Shown: positions 1 to 11,162, counted from the first letter of the stretch. The stretch is 64,000 nucleotides of DNA from JAGNZR01 sp051656905 (GCA_051656905.1 JBOFJQ010000043.1:62001-126000); one strand, 5' to 3'. Made by a program: numbers and translations. The notes: generated by a model not told the origin, from the letters alone.

Positions 1-1
1 G

Positions 2-3000
2 TCTCCAGCTGAGAAAAAATATAAGCCTAATACCGATGTAAAGTATAAATTAACTATAAAAAATACAGGAGAGGGATATGGAGTAAATATTCCTATAAAA
101 GATGAGATTTCAAAAATACAGACTGATTTTATTGGTGGTGAAAAAGGAGCGGTATTCACTTCTTGGACAATTAAGACAGACATTATAGAAGGAAATGGTA
201 TTACTACAATTCCTTCTATAGCAGAAAAAAATTCAGATATTAATATTACAAATGCTAACATAGCTCCTGGAGCAACTATTGTTTACGACATAACAGCAAA
301 AGTTAATCCAAAAGCTATTGGTGAGATTGTTAATATCGCCTCTGTTAATAATATTGATGTAATATCACCAGAAATAACTTTAGAAAATGCTAAGATTACA
401 ATGGAAAAAACTTCAAAAAATATTAATTATATTCCTGGTGAAGAGGTCATATTTTATGTTGATATTGCTAATATGACAGACACAACAGCGTCAAATGTTA
501 TATTTGAAGATTTAGTTAAAGATATCACGACAAACTTATCAACTAATGTAGAAGGAAAAGCTTTACAAAATAATCTTACTTATACTTTTGATATAATAGG
601 TGACTCAGCTAATACTTTTGTTGGAAATATTTCTAATAATAGTAATATATCTAATTTAAAATTAGATATAGCACCTCAAACTACAGTTAAATTTACTATA
701 AGTGGAAAAGCAGTTGTTAATGCTACAGGTGATATTACAAATAATGCAAAGGTTATTTATAATGGCGACGTAATTAATAAATTTGCAACTGTTAAACCTA
801 TTTTAGCTACACCTTTAAATATTAAAGTGTCTAAAGTTTCTTCGGTTAATAATTATGTACCAGGGACTCCTATTCAATACACTCTAAAAATAAAAAATGA
901 AGGAATAGGATATGCAAATGATGTAAAAATAGAAGATAATATGAAGAAAATTATAACAAATTCTATAAAAGGAGGAACTATTTCAGCATTTGATACATTT
1001 AGAATAATCTCTAGTGGAGCAGAGTCACCAAATACATTAATTAAAAACAGTAGTACAATTTTGGGGTATGATTCTATTGCAAATATAGCGCCTGGAGACA
1101 CTGTAACGGTAGTTATTGAAGGGTTAGTAAGTTATTTGGCATCTGGAACAATAGAAAATATAGTTAATACTAATTACATGGGCACAGATATAGAAGATAA
1201 AGTTGAACTGAAGCCAGTGCCCAGTCAATTAGAAATAAAAAAATCAGTTGATAAGCTAGTTTATGTATCAGAGGATACTTTAACTTATCAAATTGAAATT
1301 GTTAATATAGGACAAGGACCTGCAATAAATGTTGTTGTTGAAGATGAGATATCAGAAAAAAAAGCAACCTTTATAGATGGAAAAATAGATAATATATTTG
1401 ATCCTTCTACTATATCTATAAAAAGAAAAATAGGTTCTTTAAATGAAACAACTTTGGCCATTACAAATATAAGTGATGTTGTGAATATTCCTTCAAATTT
1501 CAAACCTGGGGAAAATAAAGTTACTTATACAGTTGCTGGAAAATTAAAACCTTTTGTTAATGATAAGATAAAAAACATTGTAAAAGTAAATAACATTTCA
1601 TCTAATGAAGTTATTTCAGAACCGAAAATTGCTAAAATTAATATAGAAAAGAATGTTTCTAGTCCAAGTTATGAACCAAAAGGAAAAATAAATTATACTT
1701 TAACTATTGAAAACAGTGAGAATACACCAGCAACAGGGGTAATCATAACCGATAAAATTAAAGATATCATAGCTAAGTCTAGTAAAAATACTGATGTTCA
1801 ACCTTTTAAATCTTGGAAAATTGTTTCTATTGTAGATGCTCCAAGTGGTAACTCTAAATTTACTAATATAAAACCTGCTATAGGGGTAGAGAGTAGCGAT
1901 GAAAATATTGAGCTTAAAGGTAACATAGGTGCTAATACCACTCTTAATGTTAATATAGAAGCTATAGTTAATGAAGATATAACTGATGTAATAGAAAATA
2001 CTGCTACAATCTCATATGGTGGAGAGTCAAATCAAGACAAGGTAAGTTCGATTTCTGAAAATGCTAATATTGTACTTGAGAAAAAGATTGTCTCTATAGA
2101 TAATGCTCCATATTTAGATAATTCTACATACACTCCAAATGGTGTTGTAGTATATGAAATAAAAGTTTCTAATACAGGAAAAGGTTTTGCAAAAGATATT
2201 GTGATTAATGACAATATTACAAATCTGGTTGTTGAAACCCCAAAGAGCAAAAAAGAACAAGCTTATACATCGTGGACTTATACTACTTCTAGTAGTAATC
2301 CATTAAATACTATACAGCCTGCTCCTACTAATAGCACAAACCTTAATTCTAAAATGACATTAGCACCAAATTCAAATATTGTTTTTAGAATTGAAGGTAC
2401 TGTTAATCCAAATGCTTTAGGAGTAATCAATAGAAATACAGCAACAATACTTCGAACAGATGAAAAAAATGGAGCTCCTAATGGTCTTACTGAAAAATCA
2501 GAAAATATTAATCCGGGGAATGCTACATTAAATATGAGTAAAGAGGTTGTAAAGGGAGTTGATTATATTTCTGGAGAGGAGATTGAATATAGAATTACAG
2601 TTGAAAATACATCTAAAGTATTTGCTGGGGGTATTAATATTGAAGATAGACTTAGTGATATTAAAGCTCAAGCTGTAGGAGGAGGGGAAATAGATGCTTT
2701 TGCTTCTTGGACTATAGATGCACAGTATACTAATCCTAATATAGTAATTGATGGCACAACGGGAACATCAGCAGATTTATATAATAAAGTGGATCTTCCT
2801 CCTAATAGTAAAATAATTTACATGATCAGAGGAAAAGTCAAACCTAATGTAGTTGGAGAGATAAAAAACACAGCAAAAATAACTTATGATGGCAAACTTA
2901 CAGAGTTACTAGCTAAATCTACCTTAAAGAAAATACAATCTAATGATATTAATGTGACTAAAAAAGTTACTAATACTAAAGGAGAGTATACTCCTGGATC

Positions 3001-6000
3001 TAATATCAATTTTGAAATATTAATTGAAAATAAATCAAATAATGTTATGAATGATATTAGAATAAAGGATGAAATTAGTAAAATTTTATCTGAGTCAGTG
3101 GATGGAACTTTAAAACCAGCATTTTTAGATTGGAAAATATCAGCTACCGTTACAGGAGACAAGTTAAATAGTGATATAAAATCTATACCTAAAAGTGGAG
3201 ATATTGATTCAATTATTGATCTTGGAAAACAGAGTTCTGTTCTTATAACAATTTCAGGGACTACATCAAGTACATCAGTGGGAGAAGTTATAAATACAGC
3301 ATACTGGTCATATGATAGTATAATAAACGAAGAGATTAATGCAAAAACTGATCCTTCTATAGGGGAAGTGAAAATCAAAAAAACAGTTAATTCACCTACT
3401 TATAATGTTGGCGATAAGATGATTTATAAATTAGAAATAACTAATACTGGAGAAGGTTTTGCAAAAGAAATTGTTTTAGAAGATGATATTAAAGGTATTA
3501 CAACAGATATTTCAAATAGTAATCTTCCGGGAAAAGCTTTTAAAAAGTGGATTGTAAAAAATCAAGTAATTCCACCTAATAGTTCTGTTAAAAATATAGA
3601 CCTATCTAATGGATACTCTGCTAACTTGAATGTATATCCTGGAGAAACTATAAAAATAGAAATAGAAGCAGAACTTAATGATAATGTTTTAGGAAAGATA
3701 ACTAATGTAGGAAAAATTATTTATAATTCTAAGACTGAATATTCTGAAGCTTATATAGAAGCTGAAAATATACCTTCTTCTGATATTAAAATTACTAAAA
3801 CTGTTAATCAAACGGAATGTTCTCCAGAAGATATACTAACTTATAATATAAAAGTAAAAAACATGAGTAAAAACTGGGCTAATAATATTAATTTACAAGA
3901 CAATTTAAATGGAATTGAAACTAGAGTTATTGGTGGATTTAATGCCAAAGGAAAAGCCTTCTTATTTGAAGCAGCTAATAATTTAAATGAAACTTTTGAT
4001 CTTGCACCAAATACAGAAGTAGAATATAAATTAAAAGCAAAAGTTGCTTCTAATTTAACAGGAAAAATTGATAATACAGCAAAAATTTTATTTAATAATA
4101 ACTTGATTGAAAGTAATAAAGTTTCAACATATCCGAAAATACCAGCAATTTATTTTGACAAAGAGGTAGTTGAAAAAGAGTATATACCTGGACAGCCTAT
4201 TACTTATAAAATAACATTAAAGAATGATTCAACTAGCAATATTAGTGGTATAAATTTAACGGATTACGTTAGAGATATTACTGCTAAAAATTATATGAAT
4301 AATGATGTTCCAGCTTTTAGTTCGTGGAAAACAACTTTTGCTTGTAAGAATCCGTTTACTACAATTTATTCATTACCAAATGATGATGAAAATATAGATA
4401 CAATCATTGATCTTGGGGCTAAAGATGAGCTAGTATTTACTATAGTTGGGGTAACAAATATTGATGCTATAGGAAGGATTACTAATAAAGCAACTGCAAC
4501 AATACCAAAACCTGATGGTGGTAGTATAACTGTGGTAAGACCCGAAAATATTGAGGCTAAACCTTATCAATTGAATATAAATATGGAGCAAGAAGAGACT
4601 GTATATAATCCTGGAGACTGGATTGAGTATACTATTAATGTGGACAACTTAAGTGAATCTCCAGCATTAAATATAGGGCTTGCACATATTATAAAAAATT
4701 CTATGTCTGATTATATTGGTGGAAATAAAGATAAAATTTTTACAGAATGGAATTTTGATATTATTAGAAAAAATGGATTATTGGAAAATATAAGGTTAAA
4801 TCCAAATGAAGATATTAGTCAAAAGCTCTTCTTAGATGGAAAATCTAGTGTAAAAATTAGAGTTAAAGCTAAAGTAGCATCAGAGATGGTTGGTGATATT
4901 AAGCTTAACTCAAAATTAATAGATTATGCTGTTTCAAAGAGTAGTTTAAGCTCTAACTATGTTGAATTTAAACCTTCAAAACCTGATGTAGTAATAACTA
5001 AAACTTCACAAGTCATAACAAATTCTTTAGGGATAGAGGATACTATTATTTATACTATTACTTTAGAAAATAAAGGACTTGGAAATGGAACTAATTTAAT
5101 TTTTAAAGATGAACTTTCTAAAATAATAGCTGAAAATGGAGATAAAGCTTTTGAATCATGGAAAGTCAAATATAAAGAAAAAGGGAAAAGTCTTAATTCC
5201 AATCTCTCTGTAAGAGATAATGAAGATATTAATAAGATTGTTCTCTTGGAAAATAATAAGAAAAACACAATTATTTATACGATTACTGCAACTTTAAATA
5301 AAACGGCATTTGGTAGTATTTCAAATACAGCAACTATAAAAGATGGCTTTGGGAATACTTTAAGTTCAACAGTAGAAAATCAAATTAAAGATTCTCGTGG
5401 ACAACTTCTTGTATATAAAAAAGCTTTTAAAGACAGTGTAAAGCCAGGAGATGCAGTAGAATATGAAGTAATTGTTAAAAATCAGACAGAGGTTACATAT
5501 GAAAATGTAATTTTAGTAGATAGAATTCCAGCAGGATTTAAATATCTTAAAAAGACGGCATATATTACATTCTTTGATAAAAATGGGAAGCCATACAAGA
5601 ATTTTTCTACATCACCAGTTTTAATAGGAAAGAACCTTAACTTTAACCCAATTACAATCAAAGGAAAAGAGAATTTTAGTATAAGATATCTTTTAAAACC
5701 ATCTACAGGAGTTACTGTTGGAAAATATGAAAATAAAGCTTACGCTACAAAAAATGAAAAAATTATTTCAAATACAGCAAGAGCCACAGTTGAGGTTACA
5801 GCAGATCCATTATTTGATACAGCATCTATCATAGGAAAAGTTTTTCATGATCTGAATGGTGACAATTATCAAAATAACCCAGAAGCTGAAAATATTTTAG
5901 TAAAAATAAATATGAATAAGGATGAATTCATACCTAAATCAGCTACTATAATTTTAAATAAATTAGAAAAGAAATTGGAAGATAAAGATATTATAAATAC

Positions 6001-6559
6001 TAAAGGTGTATATATCGAAAAAATTAAAGGGATAGATAGCAGAATTAAAAATAAAGATAATAAGGTTATTATTAAGTATAAATCAAAATCTAATGATTTT
6101 ACCTCTTTAAAACTTACAAGTTCTGAAGGAACAGCTATTGCTATTGACGATAATGGAGGATATATTTCAACACCTTCTTCTGATGTTAAAAGCGGAATGA
6201 ATTCTCAAATAGTTTGTCTTAATCAAAATATATATGGAGAAGCTAATAATCCTGGAGTATATACTCACGAAATCATCATTGAAAATAAAGCCTTTTATGA
6301 AAATGGAATTCCTGGAGTGAGAGTATTTAATGCAGATGGAATACTGGTGGAAACAGATGCTTATGGTAGATATCATATTCCAGATCAATGGATACTTAAT
6401 AGGAAAGGGCAAAATATTGTAATTAAAGTTGATGAAGGCTCTCTTCCTAAAGGAATGAAAGTTACATCAGAAAATCCTTATGTAAAAAGAGTATCAAGTA
6501 AAGTATTGAATCAATTTAATTTTAGTGTTCAAGAAAAAACAGTAAAGGAGAGTGATTAA
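2..6559 (+). CDS. Giant DUF11-repeat surface protein, 5' end outside window
   Basis: The reading frame is open from base 2 with no stop, so the gene begins upstream of the window; the internal ATG at 401 is not the real start. At least 14 tandem domains of about 120-150 residues can be counted. Each begins with a Y-x-P-G-like turn, then a strand ending in I-x-N-x-G/S and an acidic D-x-I segment, the pattern of DUF11/TIGR01451 Ig-like surface repeats. After the last repeat (about 5400-5800) comes a FHDLNGDNYQN segment (about 5845-5880) resembling SdrD-B or dockerin-like calcium loops. A carboxypeptidase-regulatory-like domain follows (about 6290-6420). No sortase motif or membrane anchor is seen at the C-terminus. 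The stop lies 1 base before the TTG start of the next gene, so the pair is probably co-translated and co-exported. A structural or adhesive surface role is inferred. Confidence 0.8.
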   Translation, partial: SPAEKKYKPNTDVKYKLTIKNTGEGYGVNIPIKDEISKIQTDFIGGEKGAVFTSWTIKTDIIEGNGITTIPSIAEKNSDINITNANIAPGATIVYDITAKVNPKAIGEIVNIASVNNIDVISPEITLENAKITMEKTSKNINYIPGEEVIFYVDIANMTDTTASNVIFEDLVKDITTNLSTNVEGKALQNNLTYTFDIIGDSANTFVGNISNNSNISNLKLDIAPQTTVKFTISGKAVVNATGDITNNAKVIYNGDVINKFATVKPILATPLNIKVSKVSSVNNYVPGTPIQYTLKIKNEGIGYANDVKIEDNMKKIITNSIKGGTISAFDTFRIISSGAESPNTLIKNSSTILGYDSIANIAPGDTVTVVIEGLVSYLASGTIENIVNTNYMGTDIEDKVELKPVPSQLEIKKSVDKLVYVSEDTLTYQIEIVNIGQGPAINVVVEDEISEKKATFIDGKIDNIFDPSTISIKRKIGSLNETTLAITNISDVVNIPSNFKPGENKVTYTVAGKLKPFVNDKIKNIVKVNNISSNEVISEPKIAKINIEKNVSSPSYEPKGKINYTLTIENSENTPATGVIITDKIKDIIAKSSKNTDVQPFKSWKIVSIVDAPSGNSKFTNIKPAIGVESSDENIELKGNIGANTTLNVNIEAIVNEDITDVIENTATISYGGESNQDKVSSISENANIVLEKKIVSIDNAPYLDNSTYTPNGVVVYEIKVSNTGKGFAKDIVINDNITNLVVETPKSKKEQAYTSWTYTTSSSNPLNTIQPAPTNSTNLNSKMTLAPNSNIVFRIEGTVNPNALGVINRNTATILRTDEKNGAPNGLTEKSENINPGNATLNMSKEVVKGVDYISGEEIEYRITVENTSKVFAGGINIEDRLSDIKAQAVGGGEIDAFASWTIDAQYTNPNIVIDGTTGTSADLYNKVDLPPNSKIIYMIRGKVKPNVVGEIKNTAKITYDGKLTELLAKSTLKKIQSNDINVTKKVTNTKGEYTPGSNINFEILIENKSNNVMNDIRIKDEISKILSESVDGTLKPAFLDWKISATVTGDKLNSDIKSIPKSGDIDSIIDLGKQSSVLITISGTTSSTSVGEVINTAYWSYDSIINEEINAKTDPSIGEVKIKKTVNSPTYNVGDKMIYKLEITNTGEGFAKEIVLEDDIKGITTDISNSNLPGKAFKKWIVKNQVIPPNSSVKNIDLSNGYSANLNVYPGETIKIEIEAELNDNVLGKITNVGKIIYNSKTEYSEAYIEAENIPSSDIKITKTVNQTECSPEDILTYNIKVKNMSKNWANNINLQDNLNGIETRVIGGFNAKGKAFLFEAANNLNETFDLAPNTEVEYKLKAKVASNLTGKIDNTAKILFNNNLIESNKVSTYPKIPAIYFDKEVVEKEYIPGQPITYKITLKNDSTSNISGINLTDYVRDITAKNYMNNDVPAFSSWKTTFACKNPFTTIYSLPNDDENIDTIIDLGAKDELVFTIVGVTNIDAIGRITNKATATIPKPDGGSITVVRPENIEAKPYQLNINMEQEETVYNPGDWIEYTINVDNLSESPALNIGLAHIIKNSMSDYIGGNKDKIFTEWNFDIIRKNGLLENIRLNPNEDISQKLFLDGKSSVKIRVKAKVASEMVGDIKLNSKLIDYAVSKSSLSSNYVEFKPSKPDVVITKTSQVITNSLGIEDTIIYTITLENKGLGNGTNLIFKDELSKIIAENGDKAFESWKVKYKEKGKSLNSNLSVRDNEDINKIVLLENNKKNTIIYTITATLNKTAFGSISNTATIKDGFGNTLSSTVENQIKDSRGQLLVYKKAFKDSVKPGDAVEYEVIVKNQTEVTYENVILVDRIPAGFKYLKKTAYITFFDKNGKPYKNFSTSPVLIGKNLNFNPITIKGKENFSIRYLLKPSTGVTVGKYENKAYATKNEKIISNTARATVEVTADPLFDTASIIGKVFHDLNGDNYQNNPEAENILVKINMNKDEFIPKSATIILNKLEKKLEDKDIINTKGVYIEKIKGIDSRIKNKDNKVIIKYKSKSNDFTSLKLTSSEGTAIAIDDNGGYISTPSSDVKSGMNSQIVCLNQNIYGEANNPGVYTHEIIIENKAFYENGIPGVRVFNADGILVETDAYGRYHIPDQWILNRKGQNIVIKVDEGSLPKGMKVTSENPYVKRVSSKVLNQFNFSVQEKTVKESD

Positions 6560-6560
6560 T

Positions 6561-9500
6561 TTGATTAGGAAAAATCAAATAATCTGTGCTTTATTTATTC
6601 GACTGGCAACACTTTCTTTTGCAAGTAATGATGAGACTCCTTCACATTTAATTCCATTAAAATCTAGAAGTTATTCAAAAGAAAGCAAATATTCTACTAG
6701 TTATCAAGACCCTAGTAGAATATACTTAGACAGTGGTTCGATTTGGGTAACAGAAAGTTTTGCTGAGGTAAATCCAGAGTTAAAGGTAACTAGCGCTGAG
6801 GAAGTTCTTGTTAAGAATGGGAAAATAGCTGAGGTAATAAATTTTAATATTAAAACAAATTATAGCTATTATATTAGTAAGTATGAACTTTCAATATATG
6901 ATGGGAAAGGTGGAGTCCTTTCCCAACCATTGAAAGTAATAGAAGGAACTCCAGAGTCTGGTGATTTTTCTGTGGAATGGGATGGAGTAACAGATTTAAA
7001 AAGAAGTTATAGAAATGGAGATCAACTAATCTATAGACTAAAAGTATACGACAAAAATAATAATATTGACTCAACTAATAATGGGGTTATAAATGTTGTT
7101 TCTCGTAAGATTATTCCAGATTTTAATGATTTCCAGAAAAACTTTTATGCTGAAGAAAAAAACATGGGGGAAGCTAATTTATTAGTACAGAATATTCCTC
7201 TTAATTTTGGAATGGTAAAAGTTGCTGGAACAAACTTTAAAGATGTAGATAAGGTCGTTGTTAGAGGGGAGGAATATGACCTTGATGAGAATCAACTTCT
7301 TGTGCTTGAATATCTTCCCAGTGGTGAATATGATATTCCTGTAAAGTTAGTTTATAAAGATGATAGAGAAGAGGAGTACCTATTAAAAGCAACTGTTCCT
7401 GAAAAATATTCATTTACAACAGGAATTGCAGATTTTCTAATTGGAGAAAATCATGTAAGCGGTACTAGAGAGGCTCTTGGAGATTCAGAGGCATACAAGA
7501 ATTCTTCTATTTATAATGAGGCAAGATTAGCCCTTTATAACAAAACAAAATTCAGTGATAAATTTAGAGTAACCGCTCAAATTAATACTCAACAAACAGA
7601 ATATGATAAGCTTTTTGACAATTTAAACGATAGAGATAACAAAACAATATTTGATAGAGTAGAAGATTTTGACGAGATATATTATCCAACTTATGGAGAT
7701 GAATCATACATCTACAGAGACGTTAATACTCAGAGTAAATTTTATGTAAAAGCTGAATATTCAAAATCTCAACTTTTATGGGGAAACTATAACACAGGTT
7801 TAACAGGAACAAAGTTTATGCAGTATAACAGAAGTTTCTATGGGGGAAAAGGGATTTATCGTACAGATGAAACTACAAAATTTGGAGATGATAGAGTAAG
7901 TGTAACAAGTTTTATATCAGATGTTGACTCACTTTATTCTCATGAAGAGTTTGTAGGAACTGGTGGAAGTCTTTATTTTCTTAAATATGGAGATGTAGTT
8001 ATTGGAAGTGAAAAAGTTTCAGTTAAAGTTGTAGATAAAAATACAAATTTAACTAAAAGTTTAACTCCTTTACAAGAGGGAAGAGATTATGAGTTTGACC
8101 CTTATCAAGGAAGAGTTATTTTAAATAAGCCGTTAAATACAATGGCTCGTGAAAATAATTCAAGGGATATTATTCAAAATAATCCAGGGGGAGATGAGTA
8201 TTCATATTTAGTTGTTGACTATGAATACCTACCAATAGGTGCTGATTATGATGAGAATTCTACTTATGGACTTAGGACTAATGCATGGCTAAACGACCAT
8301 GTAGGAGTAGGTCTTACAAATATAAAAGATACTCAAAATGTTAAAGATTATGAAATGAAGGGTGGTACAGTAACATTAAAAGCAACAGAAGAATCATATG
8401 TAGTAGTAGAAGCAAGTGAAACAACAGGATCTAATGGTGGTGGAAATTATCTTTCATATGATGGCGGTATATCCTTTAATAAAATAAAGAATACGTCTGA
8501 TGACCAAAAAGGTAATGCTTACAATGTTATAGGAAACTTGAACCTTTATGATATTAGTCCAACAATGTTCTCAGCTCAAGGGGATCAAGTTACAGGTTGG
8601 TATCAAGAAAAAGATAAAGAATATTCATACGCTTCAACAGATAATGATCATTATCTAGAAACATACGGGGGAGAAGTTAAGTTAAAACTTACAACAGATT
8701 TAAATTTAAAAACAAAATACAATAATCAATTAGAAAAAGATTATTCGGGAAATGAAATTACAAAATTAGAAGAATCTCAAGTTGAACTAGAATACGCACT
8801 AACTGATAGAATTGTGACAGGAGTAGCGTTAAAAGAGGTGGAAGAGCTAAGAGATGGGAAAGTTGGAAACGCAACTCTTGGTGGAGCTAAAGTGCAGTAT
8901 GAAATAAATGATGACTCTAATGTATTTGTAGAAGGGCAAAGCGAGTTAAAAAAAGATGAGAACTATGACTCTAATTCAATGGTAACTATTGGAGGAGAGA
9001 CAAAGTTAACAGAAAAATTAAGCGCAGATGCTAGAACAAGTGCTGGAAGCAGAGGTAGTTATCAAGAGTTAGGCTCAACATACAAGGTAACAGATGATCA
9101 TGATTTATATTTAGGTTATGTACTTGACGAAGATGAAGATGATTTAAGCAAGATAACTGCAGGTCAAAAGTTGAGAATGAGTGATAAATTAGATGTTTAT
9201 CAAGAAAACCAATTCGCTAAGGATAATAATGGAAAAGGAAGAATAGGATCTTATGGTGCCGAGTATGAATACAAAGAAGACTACAAGATAGGAGGAGCGC
9301 TTCAACATGGAACTGTTGAACTTCCAGATGGTCAAGGTAAAAACAAAAGAAATGGAGTATCTTTATTCTCTAAAATAGATGATAATCAGCTAATTACGAA
9401 AAATAAAGTTGAATATAGACAAGATGATGGAGATAAAGATATAAAACAATATTTAACAACTAATAATATCAAATATATTTTAAGTAATGAATATACAATA

Positions 9501-10097
9501 TTATCTAAAATTAATTATTCTTTGACAACAACTGATTCTGAAAAAGATGCAACTTTTGCACAGTTATCCCTAGGATTAGCTTATCGTCCTATATATTACG
9601 ATAGAGTAAACTTCTTATCACGTTACACTCTAATATTAGAAGATGATAATGGTGCTACAGGATATTACAATAACTCAAGTGAAAGTGCTAGAAACAGAGA
9701 ATATGAAAATGTTGAAGCTCACGTATTTGAGTTTGAAACAGTATATACTCACACACCTAAATGGAGTTACTCTTTTAAACAAGCTTACAGATATGAAGAT
9801 AAAGATTATTTTAGAGATAATAATGAAACTTATAACATAAAAAATAATATTTATTTAACAGGAGTAAGGGCAACTTACAAAGTAATGAAAGAATGGGAAG
9901 TATTTGCTGAATATCATTGGTTAGTAGATAAGCAGGAAAGTGATGTTTTAGAAGGAGCAATTGTAGGAGTTAGCAAACATATTAATGATAATCTTAAAAT
10001 GGGTGCTGGCTATAATTTCTCTGGCTTTGCTGATGATTTGAAAAAAGACGACTATGATAGTCATGGGTGGTTCTTCTCAATGACAGGAATTTTATAG
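6561..10097 (+). CDS. Outer-membrane beta-barrel protein paired with the DUF11 protein
   Basis: About 1178 residues. A GTG at 6552 is also in frame, but the AGGAG at 6546-6550 lies only 1 base before it and 10 bases before the TTG at 6561. The TTG start gives a signal peptide (basic MIRKNQ, hydrophobic core, cleavage after L-S-F-A), so it is preferred. The N-terminal third (about 6700-7400) holds beta-rich domains including a FlgD-like segment with VEWDG. The rest (about 7430-10097) is alternating aromatic/polar strands with many Y, N, D and T residues, as in outer-membrane barrels, ending in G-W-F-F-S-M-T-G-I-L. Similar DUF11-plus-barrel pairs occur in other Gram-negative bacteria. The barrel may anchor or translocate the repeat protein; this is inference. 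The terminal residue is Leu rather than the usual Phe or Trp. Confidence 0.65.
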   Translation: MIRKNQIICALFIRLATLSFASNDETPSHLIPLKSRSYSKESKYSTSYQDPSRIYLDSGSIWVTESFAEVNPELKVTSAEEVLVKNGKIAEVINFNIKTNYSYYISKYELSIYDGKGGVLSQPLKVIEGTPESGDFSVEWDGVTDLKRSYRNGDQLIYRLKVYDKNNNIDSTNNGVINVVSRKIIPDFNDFQKNFYAEEKNMGEANLLVQNIPLNFGMVKVAGTNFKDVDKVVVRGEEYDLDENQLLVLEYLPSGEYDIPVKLVYKDDREEEYLLKATVPEKYSFTTGIADFLIGENHVSGTREALGDSEAYKNSSIYNEARLALYNKTKFSDKFRVTAQINTQQTEYDKLFDNLNDRDNKTIFDRVEDFDEIYYPTYGDESYIYRDVNTQSKFYVKAEYSKSQLLWGNYNTGLTGTKFMQYNRSFYGGKGIYRTDETTKFGDDRVSVTSFISDVDSLYSHEEFVGTGGSLYFLKYGDVVIGSEKVSVKVVDKNTNLTKSLTPLQEGRDYEFDPYQGRVILNKPLNTMARENNSRDIIQNNPGGDEYSYLVVDYEYLPIGADYDENSTYGLRTNAWLNDHVGVGLTNIKDTQNVKDYEMKGGTVTLKATEESYVVVEASETTGSNGGGNYLSYDGGISFNKIKNTSDDQKGNAYNVIGNLNLYDISPTMFSAQGDQVTGWYQEKDKEYSYASTDNDHYLETYGGEVKLKLTTDLNLKTKYNNQLEKDYSGNEITKLEESQVELEYALTDRIVTGVALKEVEELRDGKVGNATLGGAKVQYEINDDSNVFVEGQSELKKDENYDSNSMVTIGGETKLTEKLSADARTSAGSRGSYQELGSTYKVTDDHDLYLGYVLDEDEDDLSKITAGQKLRMSDKLDVYQENQFAKDNNGKGRIGSYGAEYEYKEDYKIGGALQHGTVELPDGQGKNKRNGVSLFSKIDDNQLITKNKVEYRQDDGDKDIKQYLTTNNIKYILSNEYTILSKINYSLTTTDSEKDATFAQLSLGLAYRPIYYDRVNFLSRYTLILEDDNGATGYYNNSSESARNREYENVEAHVFEFETVYTHTPKWSYSFKQAYRYEDKDYFRDNNETYNIKNNIYLTGVRATYKVMKEWEVFAEYHWLVDKQESDVLEGAIVGVSKHINDNLKMGAGYNFSGFADDLKKDDYDSHGWFFSMTGIL

Positions 10098-10132
10098 TAG
10101 CTACATGTTTATTGTTTTAAATTGAACTAAAG

Positions 10133-10168
10133 AAAAAATCCCTTTTATGAATATAGAAGGGATTTTTT
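10133..10168. terminator. Bidirectional terminator
   Basis: The inverted repeat AAAAAATCCCTT / AAGGGATTTTTT with a 12-base loop lies between two converging genes. Its A and T runs on either side allow it to end transcription from both directions. Confidence 0.85.
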
Positions 10169-10180
10169 TAATATCTTATA

Positions 10181-11128
10181 TTATTTTTTCAAAGTATTTA
10201 AATACATACAAGCATTTATTCCGGCTATTGTCCCATCAGATACTGCAGTTGCAACTTGACGAACTTGCTTTTCACAAATATCACCAGCAGCATAAACACC
10301 TGGAATATTTGTTTCCATTTTATTTGTAACTTGAATAAAGCCATCTTTTAAGTTTAACCCACTATAAATTTCAGTGTTTGGAGTAGAACCTGCATATATG
10401 AAAATAGCTCCACCATCCATTTTAAGTTCTGAAATCTCTTTAGTCTTTTCATTTGTAATTTCTATAGATTCAATAAAGTCTTTTCCATTAATTTTTGTTA
10501 ATCTAGAATTTAAGCATAAATTAATATTTTTTAAATTTTCTAATTTATTTTTAAATTCAGGAATTGCATTTATTTTATCTTCAAAATGAATTAAAGTTAA
10601 TTGCTTTGCAAATTGAGAAAGATAAATTGCCTCTTTAAGAGCTCCATCAGCTCCTCCAACAACAACAATCTCTTTAGAGCTATAAAGTCTACCTTCAGTA
10701 TAAGGAGTAGTACAAACACCCTTTCCTAATAACTCATCTTCACCTATAATTCCAAGCTTTCTAGGCGTTGTTCCATTTGATAAAATAATGGCTTTAGTTT
10801 CATATGTTCCATTACTTGTTTTTATTATTTTAATATCACCTTTTAATTCTGTAGAGAGAATCTCTTCATTAATTACAGGAATTTTATATTTTTCTAATTG
10901 AGTTTTTAATTTGTTGCTAAAAGTTTCTCCAGTTTCAGTGTTACATACACTTAAATAATGAGTTACAGAAGAAACATTTCCAACTGTACCACCTATTTTG
11001 CATTTTTCAAATATAATAGGATTTAAACCACGACTAGCTAGATAAATTCCTGCACTTGCTCCAGCAGGCCCTCCTCCAATTATTATAACATCACAGTTAC
11101 TGATACTTTTTCCTTCCATTATTAACAC
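10181..11128 (-). CDS. Thioredoxin-reductase-like FAD/NAD(P) oxidoreductase without the CxxC
   Basis: About 315 residues with the two-nucleotide-domain layout of thioredoxin reductase: FAD motif IIIGGGPAGASAG near residues 15-27, NAD(P) motif VVVGGADGALKEA mid-protein, and a second FAD motif G-V-Y-A-A-G-D-I near the C-terminus. Where TrxB has CATC this protein reads CTTPYTEG, keeping one Cys and losing the other, so it cannot form the classical redox disulfide. It therefore fits the TrxR-like flavoprotein group rather than a true thioredoxin reductase. The first start is GTG at 11128; an ATG three codons in (11119) is equally plausible, with AAAGG at suitable distance. The gene is monocistronic, with a perfect palindrome about 35 bases upstream. 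Electron acceptor unknown. Confidence 0.78.
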   Translation of the reverse strand: MLIMEGKSISNCDVIIIGGGPAGASAGIYLASRGLNPIIFEKCKIGGTVGNVSSVTHYLSVCNTETGETFSNKLKTQLEKYKIPVINEEILSTELKGDIKIIKTSNGTYETKAIILSNGTTPRKLGIIGEDELLGKGVCTTPYTEGRLYSSKEIVVVGGADGALKEAIYLSQFAKQLTLIHFEDKINAIPEFKNKLENLKNINLCLNSRLTKINGKDFIESIEITNEKTKEISELKMDGGAIFIYAGSTPNTEIYSGLNLKDGFIQVTNKMETNIPGVYAAGDICEKQVRQVATAVSDGTIAGINACMYLNTLKK

Positions 11129-11162
11129 GACCTTTTCATTTAAAGTATTTCAAAATATTTTA

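Noticed and set aside
2884..3378. 164-codon open frame on the minus strand inside the DUF11 gene
   Set aside because: It is the antisense shadow of the repeat-coding frame: low-complexity, hydrophobic, without ribosome binding site. Other minus-strand frames in 874-6412 are the same kind of artefact.
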